Source of the DNA: RYN-230 sp963718305
GTDB taxonomy: Bacteria; Actinomycetota; Actinomycetes; Streptosporangiales; Streptosporangiaceae
Direction: 5' to 3'
Assembly (NCBI GenBank): GCA_963718305.1
Contig: CAVQZG010000012.1
Span: 186,001 to 250,000, forward strand
Length of the DNA stretch: 64,000 bases
Under the pieces are notes generated by a model that was not told the DNA's origin, ran no database searches, and saw only the letters and a list, made by a program, of their open reading frames with translations. The position numbers were made by a program, and so were the translations under genes. Below are positions 1 through 7,429 of this stretch, piece by piece; positions within the stretch are counted from its first letter, which is position 1, and every line of letters starts with the position of its first letter.

Positions 1-1
1 C

Positions 2-109
2 CTGCACTACGAGCAGGCCAACCCGCTGTCCGGGCCGTTCTGGCATCAGCAGGGGTACCGGCCGCTGTGGACCTCCTGGGAGGCCAGGCCGGCCAGCACC
101 CTCCGCTAA
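2..109 (+). CDS. C-terminal end of a GNAT-type acetyltransferase (5' partial)
   Basis: Only the last 35 codons are inside the window, ending with TAA. The peptide has the pattern HYEQANPLSGPFWHQQGYRP followed by LWTSW, which matches the C-terminal strand region of many actinobacterial GNAT acetyltransferases, where N-P-x-S-x-x-F-W-x-x-x-G-[YF] precedes the last beta strand. The substrate cannot be inferred. It converges on the permease gene on the other strand, leaving only 13 bp between the two stop codons. Identification rests on this tail alone. Confidence 0.55.
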   Translation: MHYEQANPLSGPFWHQQGYRPLWTSWEARPASTLR

Positions 110-122
110 AGCGGGAAGCGGG

Positions 123-1586
123 CTAGTGCATGCGGGCGTGCCGCGGCGAGTCGCTCTCCCGGGGCATCCGGAAGAACGGCGACTGCAGGATGTACCGGGC
201 CGAGAACATCAGCAGCACGCCCGCGACGAGGATGCCGACCAGCGACCAGACCTGGGTTGACGGGGCGTTCATCAGCGACTTGGCCAGGATCCAGCCCAGG
301 AACACGGCCGCACCGAGGGGCAGCAGGCCCAGGATCAGCGCGTCCCAGGCGCTGCTGAACACGCGGCGCCGGTAGTAGACCATGGTGGCCACCGCGGTCA
401 TGATGTAGAAGATCGAGAACAGCAGCCCGGTCACGTCGATCACGTCGAAGAACGCGTTCTGCACCGAAGTGGCCAGGTAGTAAATGGTGCTGAGCGCGAC
501 GATCAGCAGCCCCACGATGACGCTGGCCGCCACCGGGGTGGACCAGCGGCGGGACACGTTGGCGAGGAACTCCGGCAGCGCCCGGTAGCTGGCCATCCCG
601 TAGACGATCCGGGCGCTGAGCACGATGCCTGTCCCGGTGGTGGCGATGACCGACAGCGCGATCGACAGGGCCATCGCCTTGGCCCAGAAGCCGCCGCCCA
701 GGGCCTGGGCCACGGCGATGAGCGCGGTGCCGTTTTCCGAGGCGGCCTGCAGCTTGCGCGGCGAGATCACGCCCTGGAAGCCGAGCTGGGAGACCGTGTA
801 GATGATGGCCAGCAGGCCAACGGCCAGGATGGCGGCCTTGCCGGGGTTGGTGCGCCGGTGCTTGACTTCCTCGTTGACGTACAGGGTGCCGTCCCAGCCG
901 CCGTAGACGAACACCGCGACCAGGAAGCCGGCCACCGCGCTGCCCTTGCCGTTGATGCCGGAGAGACTGAACCAGCCCCTGGTGATCGGCACGGTACCCG
1001 GGTGGTGGCTGAGCACGAACGCCAGCCCGGCGAGGGCCAGCCCGATCAGGATGAGGTACTCGACCGCCGCCATGCTGACCTGGGCGCGCGCGGTGATCTT
1101 GATGCCGACCACGGCGATGATCAGCATGATGATGCCGACCGTGGCGCCGATGGCGATGTACCCCCAGGTGCTGGTGGAGCTGGAGCCGAACACGGCGAGC
1201 ACCGAGGGGCCCAGCAGCAGGACCTCGGCCACGGTCCCGATGATGTACGCGGCGATCATCAGCCAGCCGGTGAGGAAGCCGAGATAAGGATTGACGGCCC
1301 GGCCGACCCACTCGAAGGACGCACCGCAGTTGGCGTTCCACATGTTCAGCCGGCGGTAGGCGTTCGCGATGATCAGCATGGGGACCGCGGTGAGGATCAG
1401 GATCGGGGCGCTGCCGTAGGCAGTCGCCGCGGCCAGCGCGGCCAGCGACAGCCCCACCGTGGCTGCGGGCGCGGACGAGGCCATGCCGATGACCGTGTCC
1501 TGGGCGACGCCGATGGCGTTGGGTTCGAGGCGGGCTGCAGGCTGGGGCGGGATTCCCACGATCGCGGCGGCGGGCCGATCTGTCAT
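123..1586 (-). CDS. APC-superfamily amino acid permease
   Basis: A 487-residue polytopic membrane protein with about 12 hydrophobic segments, the usual number and length for the amino acid-polyamine-organocation (APC) superfamily. After a Pro/Ala-rich N-terminal tail of about 30 residues, the first segment region contains GMASSAPAATVGLSLAAL, resembling the helix-1 substrate-binding motif of APC transporters. It probably takes up an amino acid or related amine by proton symport across the cytoplasmic membrane. The substrate is not deducible. It starts at ATG 1586 and is transcribed alone, away from an AT-rich upstream region. The C-terminal tail is short and basic. Confidence 0.85.
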   Translation of the reverse strand: MTDRPAAAIVGIPPQPAARLEPNAIGVAQDTVIGMASSAPAATVGLSLAALAAATAYGSAPILILTAVPMLIIANAYRRLNMWNANCGASFEWVGRAVNPYLGFLTGWLMIAAYIIGTVAEVLLLGPSVLAVFGSSSTSTWGYIAIGATVGIIMLIIAVVGIKITARAQVSMAAVEYLILIGLALAGLAFVLSHHPGTVPITRGWFSLSGINGKGSAVAGFLVAVFVYGGWDGTLYVNEEVKHRRTNPGKAAILAVGLLAIIYTVSQLGFQGVISPRKLQAASENGTALIAVAQALGGGFWAKAMALSIALSVIATTGTGIVLSARIVYGMASYRALPEFLANVSRRWSTPVAASVIVGLLIVALSTIYYLATSVQNAFFDVIDVTGLLFSIFYIMTAVATMVYYRRRVFSSAWDALILGLLPLGAAVFLGWILAKSLMNAPSTQVWSLVGILVAGVLLMFSARYILQSPFFRMPRESDSPRHARMH

Positions 1587-1943
1587 CAGGCTTCCTCTCG
1601 TGCTGGCCCGGAGGGCCTCAGATGCTCCGCGCCGGCGCCGAAGGCTTCCCCGCCCCTTGCCCGGCCACCCGCGAGATCATAACGATCATTTCTGGCATGA
1701 GGCGTATATCCCGGCCAGTAATATGCCGGATTTTGCAGGGTGCTAACGATTGCCTTAAGGGCCATTCCGCACGACGGCACAGAGGGGGACAATTCAGGCA
1801 AGCCGCCGATTATCGGCGATGAGGTCCCGGGGAGGCTGGGCGGGCTGCGCATCCGGCGCCGGGGCGTTGGCGGCCGCGACCCGGGTTACCCGCCTGGGAA
1901 CCTGATGTCCCCGGGCGAAGGTAGTGTCGTAGACGTGGCGCAG
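1587..1943. other. Intergenic region between permease and small Cys-rich gene
   Basis: About 350 bp without a convincing gene. Bases 1675-1765 are clearly less GC-rich than the surroundings and hold several TA-rich hexamers on the minus strand (for example around 1708-1725), so this is the likely promoter region of the permease. An open frame continues upstream of 1944 on the plus strand (GTG 1740, ATG 1905), but its predicted residues look like ordinary GC-rich translation and have no domain. Confidence 0.4.
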
Positions 1944-2273
1944 ATGTCCGGTGATCCGGGACCGTGGCGTGACCTTCCCCCGGCGCCCCCACCGCATGGA
2001 TCGTTCCTGGCCTGGTACCAGGGGTGCCGCTGCGGTCCGTGTGAGGCGAGTGGCCAGGGATTCCTGCGTGAGCTGGCCCGGCGCAAGGCCCAGCGGCGCG
2101 ACGGGGACGAGCCCTATGCGGTACGGCTGAGCGCTGACCAGCGGGCCCATCTGGAGCCCGCGGTCCGCAGCCGGGACTGCCCGCGGTGCGGGGCGCTGCG
2201 TTATCACCGCTGCCGTGACCCGCACTTCCCGCTGCATTTCAGTGCGACCCATCCCGAGCGTGCCTCAGCCTGA
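1944..2273 (+). CDS. Small protein with two cysteine clusters, unknown function
   Basis: About 109 residues if started at ATG 1944; ATG 1905 and GTG 1935 are in-frame alternatives and no strong ribosome-binding site decides between them. I chose 1944 because the sequence after it is protein-like throughout. The motif HGSFLAWYQGCRCGPC is followed about 45 residues later by CPRCG and a CRDPH segment, suggesting a small zinc-binding fold. Short H-G-x-x-x-x-Y-x-x-G-C-x-C-x-x-C proteins are common in actinobacterial genomes and phages as unannotated ORFs. The 3' end overlaps the end of the next gene on the opposite strand by 9 bp. No function assigned. Confidence 0.5.
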   Translation: MSGDPGPWRDLPPAPPPHGSFLAWYQGCRCGPCEASGQGFLRELARRKAQRRDGDEPYAVRLSADQRAHLEPAVRSRDCPRCGALRYHRCRDPHFPLHFSATHPERASA

Positions 2274-2471
2274 TGGGCGGGGGACTTTCCGGTATTCGCG
2301 GAGCTGATCTTCGAGCGCGATCAGGCTCGGAGCCCAGACATCGTCTAATCCCGAGGCGCCGTGGCGGCGGGCGGTGAAGCCGGTTCCCTTGCCGGGGCCC
2401 ACGGGGCGTATCGACCACAGTGGCCACCGCGTCCGGGCTGCGGCCAGCTCAGCGGCAGGTGTTGTGCTCAT
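2265..2471 (-). CDS. Hypothetical 68-residue protein
   Basis: Starts at ATG 2471, preceded on the minus strand by a G-rich Shine-Dalgarno-like AGGGGGG about 5 bp away. The sequence contains RTRWPLWSIRPVGPGKGTGFTA (written here only as its core WPLWSIRPV...GTGFTA) and VWAPSLIALEDQLREY, a pattern I associate with short actinomycete proteins of unknown role. No signal peptide or membrane segment. It converges with, and overlaps by 9 bp, the small Cys-cluster gene. Possibly a regulatory or phage-derived accessory protein, but nothing in the sequence fixes this. Confidence 0.55.
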   Translation of the reverse strand: MSTTPAAELAAARTRWPLWSIRPVGPGKGTGFTARRHGASGLDDVWAPSLIALEDQLREYRKVPRPSG

Positions 2472-2638
2472 GCGTCCCCCCTGCTCATCACTTCTCTAAC
2501 GAAAAGCCCGGCCTGGTGGTTCTCATTCCCGCCCCCCGTCATCGAAATTCCTTCCCGCCCTGGCCAGTGTGCGCGGGGCTGCTAGGACGAGAGAGCGGGA
2601 CGGGACTCCTGGGGCGGGAGGGGACAGGGAGAGATGCG

Positions 2639-2679
2639 GGCGGGCCCGGGCGCGAGACTGGCTCGCGCCCGGGCCCGCC
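2639..2679 (-). terminator. Strong GC-rich hairpin downstream of membrane-protein gene
   Basis: A perfect 18-bp stem (2639-2656 pairing with 2662-2679) with loop ACTGG, lying 80-120 bp beyond the stop of the minus-strand membrane-protein gene. There is no T-run, which is common for actinomycete terminators. It could act in either direction, and no gene on the plus strand needs it. Confidence 0.6.
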
Positions 2680-2759
2680 GGGCTGAATGGGACCGCCTCC
2701 CGGTGCCAGCGGTGCTGCTGGGGCTGGCTCCCCGGGCTGACCGGAGCCGGGGTGGCGGT

Positions 2760-3413
2760 CTACTCGCTGGACGTACTGCCTGCCGTCGGCCGCACGACCT
2801 CGGTCCGCTCGCCCGCCGAACGCTCGCGCACCGGAAGCTCGCTGGTCGGGCGCTCGTACACCACCGGGTCGGACGTGACCGTGGCGGGCTCGGCGACGGC
2901 CGGCTCGGTGACGGCGGCGTCCTCCTCGGCCGCGCGCTCACTGAGCCGCGCGTCCCTGACCCCGACCACCGTCAGGCGGCCCAGCGACAGGGCGGCCAGG
3001 AACACGATGATCACGCCCAGCCCGGTGAAGTAGCTGAGTTCCACCAGCGCCCGGGTCACGGTGCCGCCGATGGGCGTGCCCAGGGCCACGGTCCCGTGCG
3101 CGTTCCATAGCGGGCTGAGCACCCGGCCCACCGCGAACCAGGCCCCGCCGAGCGCGGCGACCCAGGCGCCGAAGATCGCCACCGGCCGGACCCGGCTGGC
3201 CAGCAGGATCAGGCCGCCGAGCGCGGTCGCGATACCGGGCAGGATCTCCAGCCACAGCCGGCCCGACGTGTAGGTCCAGGCGGTACCCGGTGTGTAGGCG
3301 AAGTGGAAGTACGGCCCGACGAACGCGATCAGGCCGCCCCACGCTCCAAGCAAGACGAGAAGAGCGCCACTCAATGCACCCCGGCTCCGGGGAACGCGCA
3401 GCATCCCGGCCAT
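2760..3413 (-). CDS. Four-helix membrane protein, unknown function
   Basis: About 217 residues. Four hydrophobic segments occupy roughly residues 10-160; the last 60 residues are a hydrophilic, acidic, Thr/Glu/Val-rich cytoplasmic-type tail. The pattern of small residues and FVGPYFHFAYTPGTAWT between helices 1 and 2 resembles actinomycete membrane proteins of unknown role. ATG 3413 is chosen because AGGGAG lies 8 bp upstream; GTG 3422 is in frame but sits directly on that site. Upstream, 3443-3457 is a short palindrome around a T5 run (GGGAT, ATCCC) and could be part of the promoter. Transcribed alone. Confidence 0.65.
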   Translation of the reverse strand: MAGMLRVPRSRGALSGALLVLLGAWGGLIAFVGPYFHFAYTPGTAWTYTSGRLWLEILPGIATALGGLILLASRVRPVAIFGAWVAALGGAWFAVGRVLSPLWNAHGTVALGTPIGGTVTRALVELSYFTGLGVIIVFLAALSLGRLTVVGVRDARLSERAAEEDAAVTEPAVAEPATVTSDPVVYERPTSELPVRERSAGERTEVVRPTAGSTSSE

Positions 3414-3528
3414 TTCGATCACTCCCTAGAACGGTCCAGCAGGGGATTTTTTATCCCGCGCGCCGCAACTACCCGAGTCGCCGGCCTTTATTCGGGCCTA
3501 CCGCCGAAGGGATCCGAATTGCACCAGG

Positions 3529-3534
3529 TAGGGT
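3529..3534 (+). promoter_or_regulatory. TAGGGT -10-like element upstream of selB leader ORF
   Basis: TAGGGT is followed by a 6-nt gap and then GTG 3541. The same TANNNT plus 6-7 nt plus start-codon geometry recurs before many genes in this window, which suggests a leaderless transcript starting at or next to GTG 3541. Confidence 0.4.
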
Positions 3535-3540
3535 CGCCCC

Positions 3541-3609
3541 GTGGAATCAGGTCCGGTGCGGGCAGGCCCCGTGCGAGCAGGCGGCGCACACTCCCGGGAA
3601 CCCGGCTAG
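3541..3609 (+). CDS. Short leader ORF abutting selB
   Basis: A 22-codon ORF beginning with GTG, six bases after TAGGGT, and ending in TAG immediately before the ATG of selB (TAGATG). The peptide (VESGPVRAGPVRAGGAHSRE and two more residues) has an internal G-P-V-R-A repeat and no recognisable domain. selB itself has no Shine-Dalgarno sequence, so translation of this ORF could deliver ribosomes to the selB start by termination-reinitiation. This is inference from spacing only; the ORF may simply be part of a 5' UTR. Confidence 0.35.
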   Translation: MESGPVRAGPVRAGGAHSREPG

Positions 3610-5478
3610 ATGCAGGTCATCGCGACCGCCGGGCATGTCGACCACGGGAAATCCACCCTGGTCCGGGCGCTAACCGGGATGGAGCCGGACCGCTGGGCCG
3701 AGGAACGGCGGCGTGGCCTGACCATCGATCTGGGATTCGCCTGGCTCACGCTGCCCAGCGGGCAGCAGGTCGCGCTCGTGGACGTGCCCGGGCACGAGCG
3801 GTTCGTGCCCAACATGCTGGCCGGGGTGGGCGCCGTGCCCGCGGTCTTGTTCACCGTGGCCGCCGACGAGGGCTGGATGCCGCAGTCCGAGGAGCATCTG
3901 GCCGCGGTGGATGCGCTCGGCATCACCCACGGCCTGCTCGCCGTGACCCGGTCCGACCTGGCTGACCCGGCGCAGGCCCGCCGCCAGGCGCTGGGCCGGC
4001 TGGCCGCGACCAGCCTCGGTGAGGTCGAGGCGGTCGCGGTCAGCGCCCGCACCGGCCGGGGGATGCCCGCGCTCCGCGACGCCCTGGACCGGCTGGCCGC
4101 CCGGCTGCCGCAGCCGGACCCGGCCGCCCCGGTGCGGCTGTGGGTGGACCGCGCATTCCAGATCAGGGGCAGCGGCACGGTGGTGACCGGGACGCTGCCG
4201 GCGGGCACCATCCGCGAGAAGCAGGAACTGCTGCTCACGCCGTCCATGGACGCGGTGCGGGTGCGCGGCATCGAGACGCTGAAGCAGCCGGCTGGCCAGG
4301 TGAGCGGCGTGGCCCGGGTGGCGCTGAACCTGCGCGGCGCCGAGCGGGTGACCCCCGCGCGCGGCATGGCGCTGGTCGAGCCGGGCCGATGGACGCTGGC
4401 CGCCACCCTGGACGTGCGGCTGGCCGCGGCCGGGGACCGCCCGCCGCGGCAGCTCACCGTGCACGCCGGGTCGGCGCGGACCGGCGGCCGGCTGCGCCCG
4501 CTGGGCGGCCTGATCGCCCGGCTCACCCTGAACGAGCCGCTGCCGCTGCACGTCGGCGACCGGTTGCTGCTCCGCGACCCGGGGTCGGCCGCGGTGGCCT
4601 TCGCCCAGCCGGGGGCGGGCGCCGGACCCGGCCCCGGCCACGTCGCTGGTCGCAGCGCTGGTCATCCGGGCCGGGTGGCCTGGCCGCCGCTGGTCGGCGC
4701 CACGGTGCTGGACGTTGCCCCGCCGGGGTTCCGCCGCCGGGGTTCCGCCGCCGCGGCCGGCCGGGACCTCGCGGCCTGGCCCGCCGTGCCCGGCCCGGCC
4801 GACCTGCTGCGGCGGCATGGGCTGCTGCGCGCGGCTGACCTGCGGGCTATGGGGGTGACCGGGGTGCCGGCCCCGGTCGGCGGTGACTGGGTGGCCGACC
4901 CGCAGCACTGGGCGGAGCTGCGCCAGCAGCTCACCGCGAACGTTGCGGCGCACGCAGCCCGGGAGCCGCTCGCGCCGGGCCTGCCGGTGGAGGCGGCCCG
5001 GGCCGGGCTGGGACTGCCCGAGCGGCAGCTGGTCGAGCGGCTGGCCGCGCCCCCGCTGGCCGTGCGGGGCGGCTACCTGATGCTGGAGCGGGACGGGACC
5101 ACGGCCGGCGGCCCGGCCCTGCCAGAGCGGGTGCTCACGGCGGTGCAGCTGCTCCGGGAGGACCTGGCCGGGCAGCCGTTCGCCGCGCCCGAGGCCGCCC
5201 GGCTGCGCGAGCTCGGGCTGGACAGCCGGGCCCTGGCCGCGGCGGCCCGGGCCGGGCTGTTGTTGCGGCTCGCCGATCAGGTCGTCCTGGCGCCGGGCGC
5301 GGACGTGCAGGCCGCCGGGATCCTGGCCGGCCTGCCCGGGCCGTTCACCGCGGCGGAGGCCCGCCAGGTGCTGCACACCACCCGGCGGGTGGCGATCCCG
5401 CTGCTGGAGTACCTGGACCGCCGCGGGCTCACCCGGCGGCGGCCCGACGACCGGCGCACGGTAACTAGCTCAGGCTGA
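3610..5478 (+). CDS. selB: Selenocysteine-specific translation elongation factor SelB
   Basis: A 622-residue GTPase that delivers selenocysteinyl-tRNA to the ribosome at UGA codons followed by a SECIS hairpin. The G domain is at the N-terminus: P-loop GHVDHGKST (residues 8-16), DVPGH at 58-62, and TRSD in place of the usual NKxD-type guanine motif. Two beta-barrel domains follow, then a C-terminal half with winged-helix repeats that bind SECIS RNA (about residues 380-615). A Gly/Pro/His-rich linker near residues 335-355 separates the parts. Length matches bacterial SelB. No selA, selD or tRNA-Sec gene is visible in the window, so those must lie elsewhere. Its stop codon begins a three-copy 15-bp repeat. 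Confidence 0.93.
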   Translation: MQVIATAGHVDHGKSTLVRALTGMEPDRWAEERRRGLTIDLGFAWLTLPSGQQVALVDVPGHERFVPNMLAGVGAVPAVLFTVAADEGWMPQSEEHLAAVDALGITHGLLAVTRSDLADPAQARRQALGRLAATSLGEVEAVAVSARTGRGMPALRDALDRLAARLPQPDPAAPVRLWVDRAFQIRGSGTVVTGTLPAGTIREKQELLLTPSMDAVRVRGIETLKQPAGQVSGVARVALNLRGAERVTPARGMALVEPGRWTLAATLDVRLAAAGDRPPRQLTVHAGSARTGGRLRPLGGLIARLTLNEPLPLHVGDRLLLRDPGSAAVAFAQPGAGAGPGPGHVAGRSAGHPGRVAWPPLVGATVLDVAPPGFRRRGSAAAAGRDLAAWPAVPGPADLLRRHGLLRAADLRAMGVTGVPAPVGGDWVADPQHWAELRQQLTANVAAHAAREPLAPGLPVEAARAGLGLPERQLVERLAAPPLAVRGGYLMLERDGTTAGGPALPERVLTAVQLLREDLAGQPFAAPEAARLRELGLDSRALAAAARAGLLLRLADQVVLAPGADVQAAGILAGLPGPFTAAEARQVLHTTRRVAIPLLEYLDRRGLTRRRPDDRRTVTSSG

Positions 5479-5520
5479 CCGGCACCGCAGTAACCGGCAC
5501 CGCAGTAACGGGCACCGCAG
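5476..5520. repeat. 3 x 15-bp tandem repeat starting at the selB stop codon
   Basis: Units TGACCGGCACCGCAG, TAACCGGCACCGCAG and TAACGGGCACCGCAG occupy 5476-5490, 5491-5505 and 5506-5520. The first begins with the selB stop, and because the unit is five codons long each copy starts with a stop codon in the same frame. The array exactly fills the gap between selB and the stop codon of the convergent thiO-like gene. Confidence 0.9.
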
Positions 5521-6666
5521 TCAGCGGCCGCTGAGGCCGCGGCCGGCGAACCGCTCGCTGCTCCAGGCCGGTGCCTCGGCGGGCGGCTGATCCGAGCCGA
5601 TCCAGCTGACCAGCGCCTGGGCCGTCACCGGGGCGAGCAGGATCCCGGTGCGGTAGTGCCCGGAGGTGAGCCAGGCGTTGCCGAGACCGTGGATCCGGTC
5701 GATGACCGGGAGCCCGTCGGGATGCCGGGGCCGGAAGCAGCACCAGGTGTAGTCGGCGCGCAGCCCCTGCAGCTGCGGGAGCGTGGCGTACAGCCCGGCG
5801 AGGATGCTGTCGATGATCTCCTGGCGGACCACCGGGCTCTCGTCGCCCATGTCGAACGTCCCGCCGACGAGCAGCCGCCCGTCCTCCAGTTGCGTCGCGA
5901 CCGGCGCCACGATGCCGGGCAGGCGGAACGTCGTCGGCTCGGTGACGAGCAGGTGGCCCTTGACCCGTTCCCAGGGCAGGTCGAGCTCCAGGCCGTCCAG
6001 CACCGGCGGGAGCCCGGTAGCGAAGACCACCGCACCCGGATGGACCTGGCCCGCGGTCGTGTCCACGCTCACGATCCGGTCGCCCCGGACCGTGATGCCG
6101 GTCGCGGCGACCCCGGTGGCCACCGCGGGCAGTTCCGCGGACAGCCGGGCCAGCGAGCGCAGCGGGTTGACCCGGCCCTGGTGATGGATCAGCGCGCCCG
6201 CCATCGGCAGCGAGAGCCCGGGGATGAGCTTGGCCACGTAGTCGGGCTCCAGCCACTCCACCGCGGGCGACTGGTGCGGGGCCAGCGCGCCCGGGTCGGG
6301 GGACAGGCCGATCCAGTCCGCGTCCACCAGCCCGACCCCGCCCGGCCAGGACTCTTCCAGCTCGGCCCACTGGCCCAGGCTGGCCCGGGCCAGGTCCACG
6401 AAGGGTTCGGGGTCGCTCCACTCATGGATGTCGGGGGTCAGCAGCCCCGCGGCGCCGCCGGTGGCCCCAGAGCCCAGGTGGCCGGCCTCGATGAGCAGCA
6501 CCGAGCCCAGGCCTGCCTGGTGGCAGGCGGCCGCGGTCGCGACCCCGGCGATCCCGCCGCCGACGATGAGCAGATCAGGACGCGGTTCCGGGATCGTACC
6601 CGCACCGCGGACGAGCTCAGCGCGCTCCGCTGCGTTGAGCTGATCAAGCCAGATAGCAGTCTCCAC
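5521..6666 (-). CDS. FAD-dependent amine/amino-acid oxidase, ThiO-like (DAO family)
   Basis: About 381 residues. The N-terminal dinucleotide-binding motif is LLIVGGGIAGVATAAACHQAG, recognisable by GGGIAG with a following acidic residue in LLIEAGHLGSGATG. The C-terminal part has the DAO-type substrate and FAD region (YTWCCFRPRHPDGLPVIDRI, then GHYRTGILLAP). Family members oxidise glycine, sarcosine or D-amino acids using O2; ThiO makes iminoglycine for thiazole synthesis, but no thiamine genes are adjacent, so the substrate is open. GTG 6666 is chosen because TAGGGT lies 7 bp upstream on the minus strand, a leaderless arrangement; GTG 6672 is the alternative. Confidence 0.75.
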   Translation of the reverse strand: METAIWLDQLNAAERAELVRGAGTIPEPRPDLLIVGGGIAGVATAAACHQAGLGSVLLIEAGHLGSGATGGAAGLLTPDIHEWSDPEPFVDLARASLGQWAELEESWPGGVGLVDADWIGLSPDPGALAPHQSPAVEWLEPDYVAKLIPGLSLPMAGALIHHQGRVNPLRSLARLSAELPAVATGVAATGITVRGDRIVSVDTTAGQVHPGAVVFATGLPPVLDGLELDLPWERVKGHLLVTEPTTFRLPGIVAPVATQLEDGRLLVGGTFDMGDESPVVRQEIIDSILAGLYATLPQLQGLRADYTWCCFRPRHPDGLPVIDRIHGLGNAWLTSGHYRTGILLAPVTAQALVSWIGSDQPPAEAPAWSSERFAGRGLSGR

Positions 6667-6742
6667 GAGCACGACCCTATCGCTGCCTCCCCGGACGAGG
6701 GCGAACTCCTATTTTAGCCACCTGATAGACAGACAATCACGT

Positions 6743-7429
6743 TCAGGGCCGGCCCGGGGAGGGCAGCAGGCCGAGTTCCATGGCCCGGGTGACGGCGGCG
6801 GTCCGGCCGGACACCCCCAGCTTGGCGTAGGCCCGGAGCAGGTGGGTCTTCACCGTGGCCTCGCTGACGAACAACTCCCGGCCGATCTGCGCGTTGGTCA
6901 GCCCGCGGCCCGCCAGGACCAGCACCTCGGTCTCCCGCGCGGACAGCGTCTCGCGGGCGGCGGGCGCCTCCGGCGGGGCGGCGCGCAGCCGGTTCACCAG
7001 CCGCCCGGCCACCGAGGGGGCCAGCACCGTCTCGCCCCGGGCCGCCGCGAAGATCGCGCTCACCAGGGTGTCCCGCGGCGTGTCCTTCAGCAGGTAGCCG
7101 GCGGCGCCGGCCTCCACGGCGGGCAGGATGTCGGCGTCGCTGTCGTAGGTGGTGAGCACCACGACCCGGACGCCGGGCTGGTCCGCGGACAGCTGCCGGA
7201 TCGCGGCCAGCCCGCCCGCGCCCGGCATCCGCAGGTCCATCAGCACCACGTCTGGCTGGTGCTGGCGGGCCATGAGTACCGTTTCCTCACCTGAGCCCGC
7301 CTCGGCCACGACCGCCAGCCCGGGCTCGGCGCTCAGCAGCGCCCGCAGGCCGGCCCGTACTACCGGATGATCATCCGCAACGAGGACCCGCACCGGGCCG
7401 GACCCCGCCGGGACGGCCGTGGTGCTCAC
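6743..7429 (-). CDS. NarL/FixJ-family response regulator
   Basis: 228 residues. A receiver domain (VADDHPVVRAGLRALL at the N-terminus, phospho-acceptor Asp in VVLMDLRMPG, then the conserved Thr and Lys regions) is joined to a C-terminal LuxR-type helix-turn-helix (LSARETEVLVLAGRGLTNAQ and SEATVKTHLLRAYAKLG). It is the output partner of the upstream histidine kinase: its GTG start overlaps the kinase TGA stop as GTGA. It probably activates or represses the ABC exporter genes at the head of the same operon. A much longer open frame runs upstream on the same strand but is only a shadow of the kinase gene. Confidence 0.93.
   Translation of the reverse strand: MSTTAVPAGSGPVRVLVADDHPVVRAGLRALLSAEPGLAVVAEAGSGEETVLMARQHQPDVVLMDLRMPGAGGLAAIRQLSADQPGVRVVVLTTYDSDADILPAVEAGAAGYLLKDTPRDTLVSAIFAAARGETVLAPSVAGRLVNRLRAAPPEAPAARETLSARETEVLVLAGRGLTNAQIGRELFVSEATVKTHLLRAYAKLGVSGRTAAVTRAMELGLLPSPGRP

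Noticed and set aside
3423..3609. Possible tRNA-Sec gene before selB
   Set aside because: No acceptor-stem complement, anticodon UCA loop or CCA-end arrangement of about 95 nt was found.
5476..5520. Array after selB as an attachment site or insertion-sequence remnant
   Set aside because: The units are local, start at the stop codon, and there is no integrase, transposase or matching copy elsewhere in the window.
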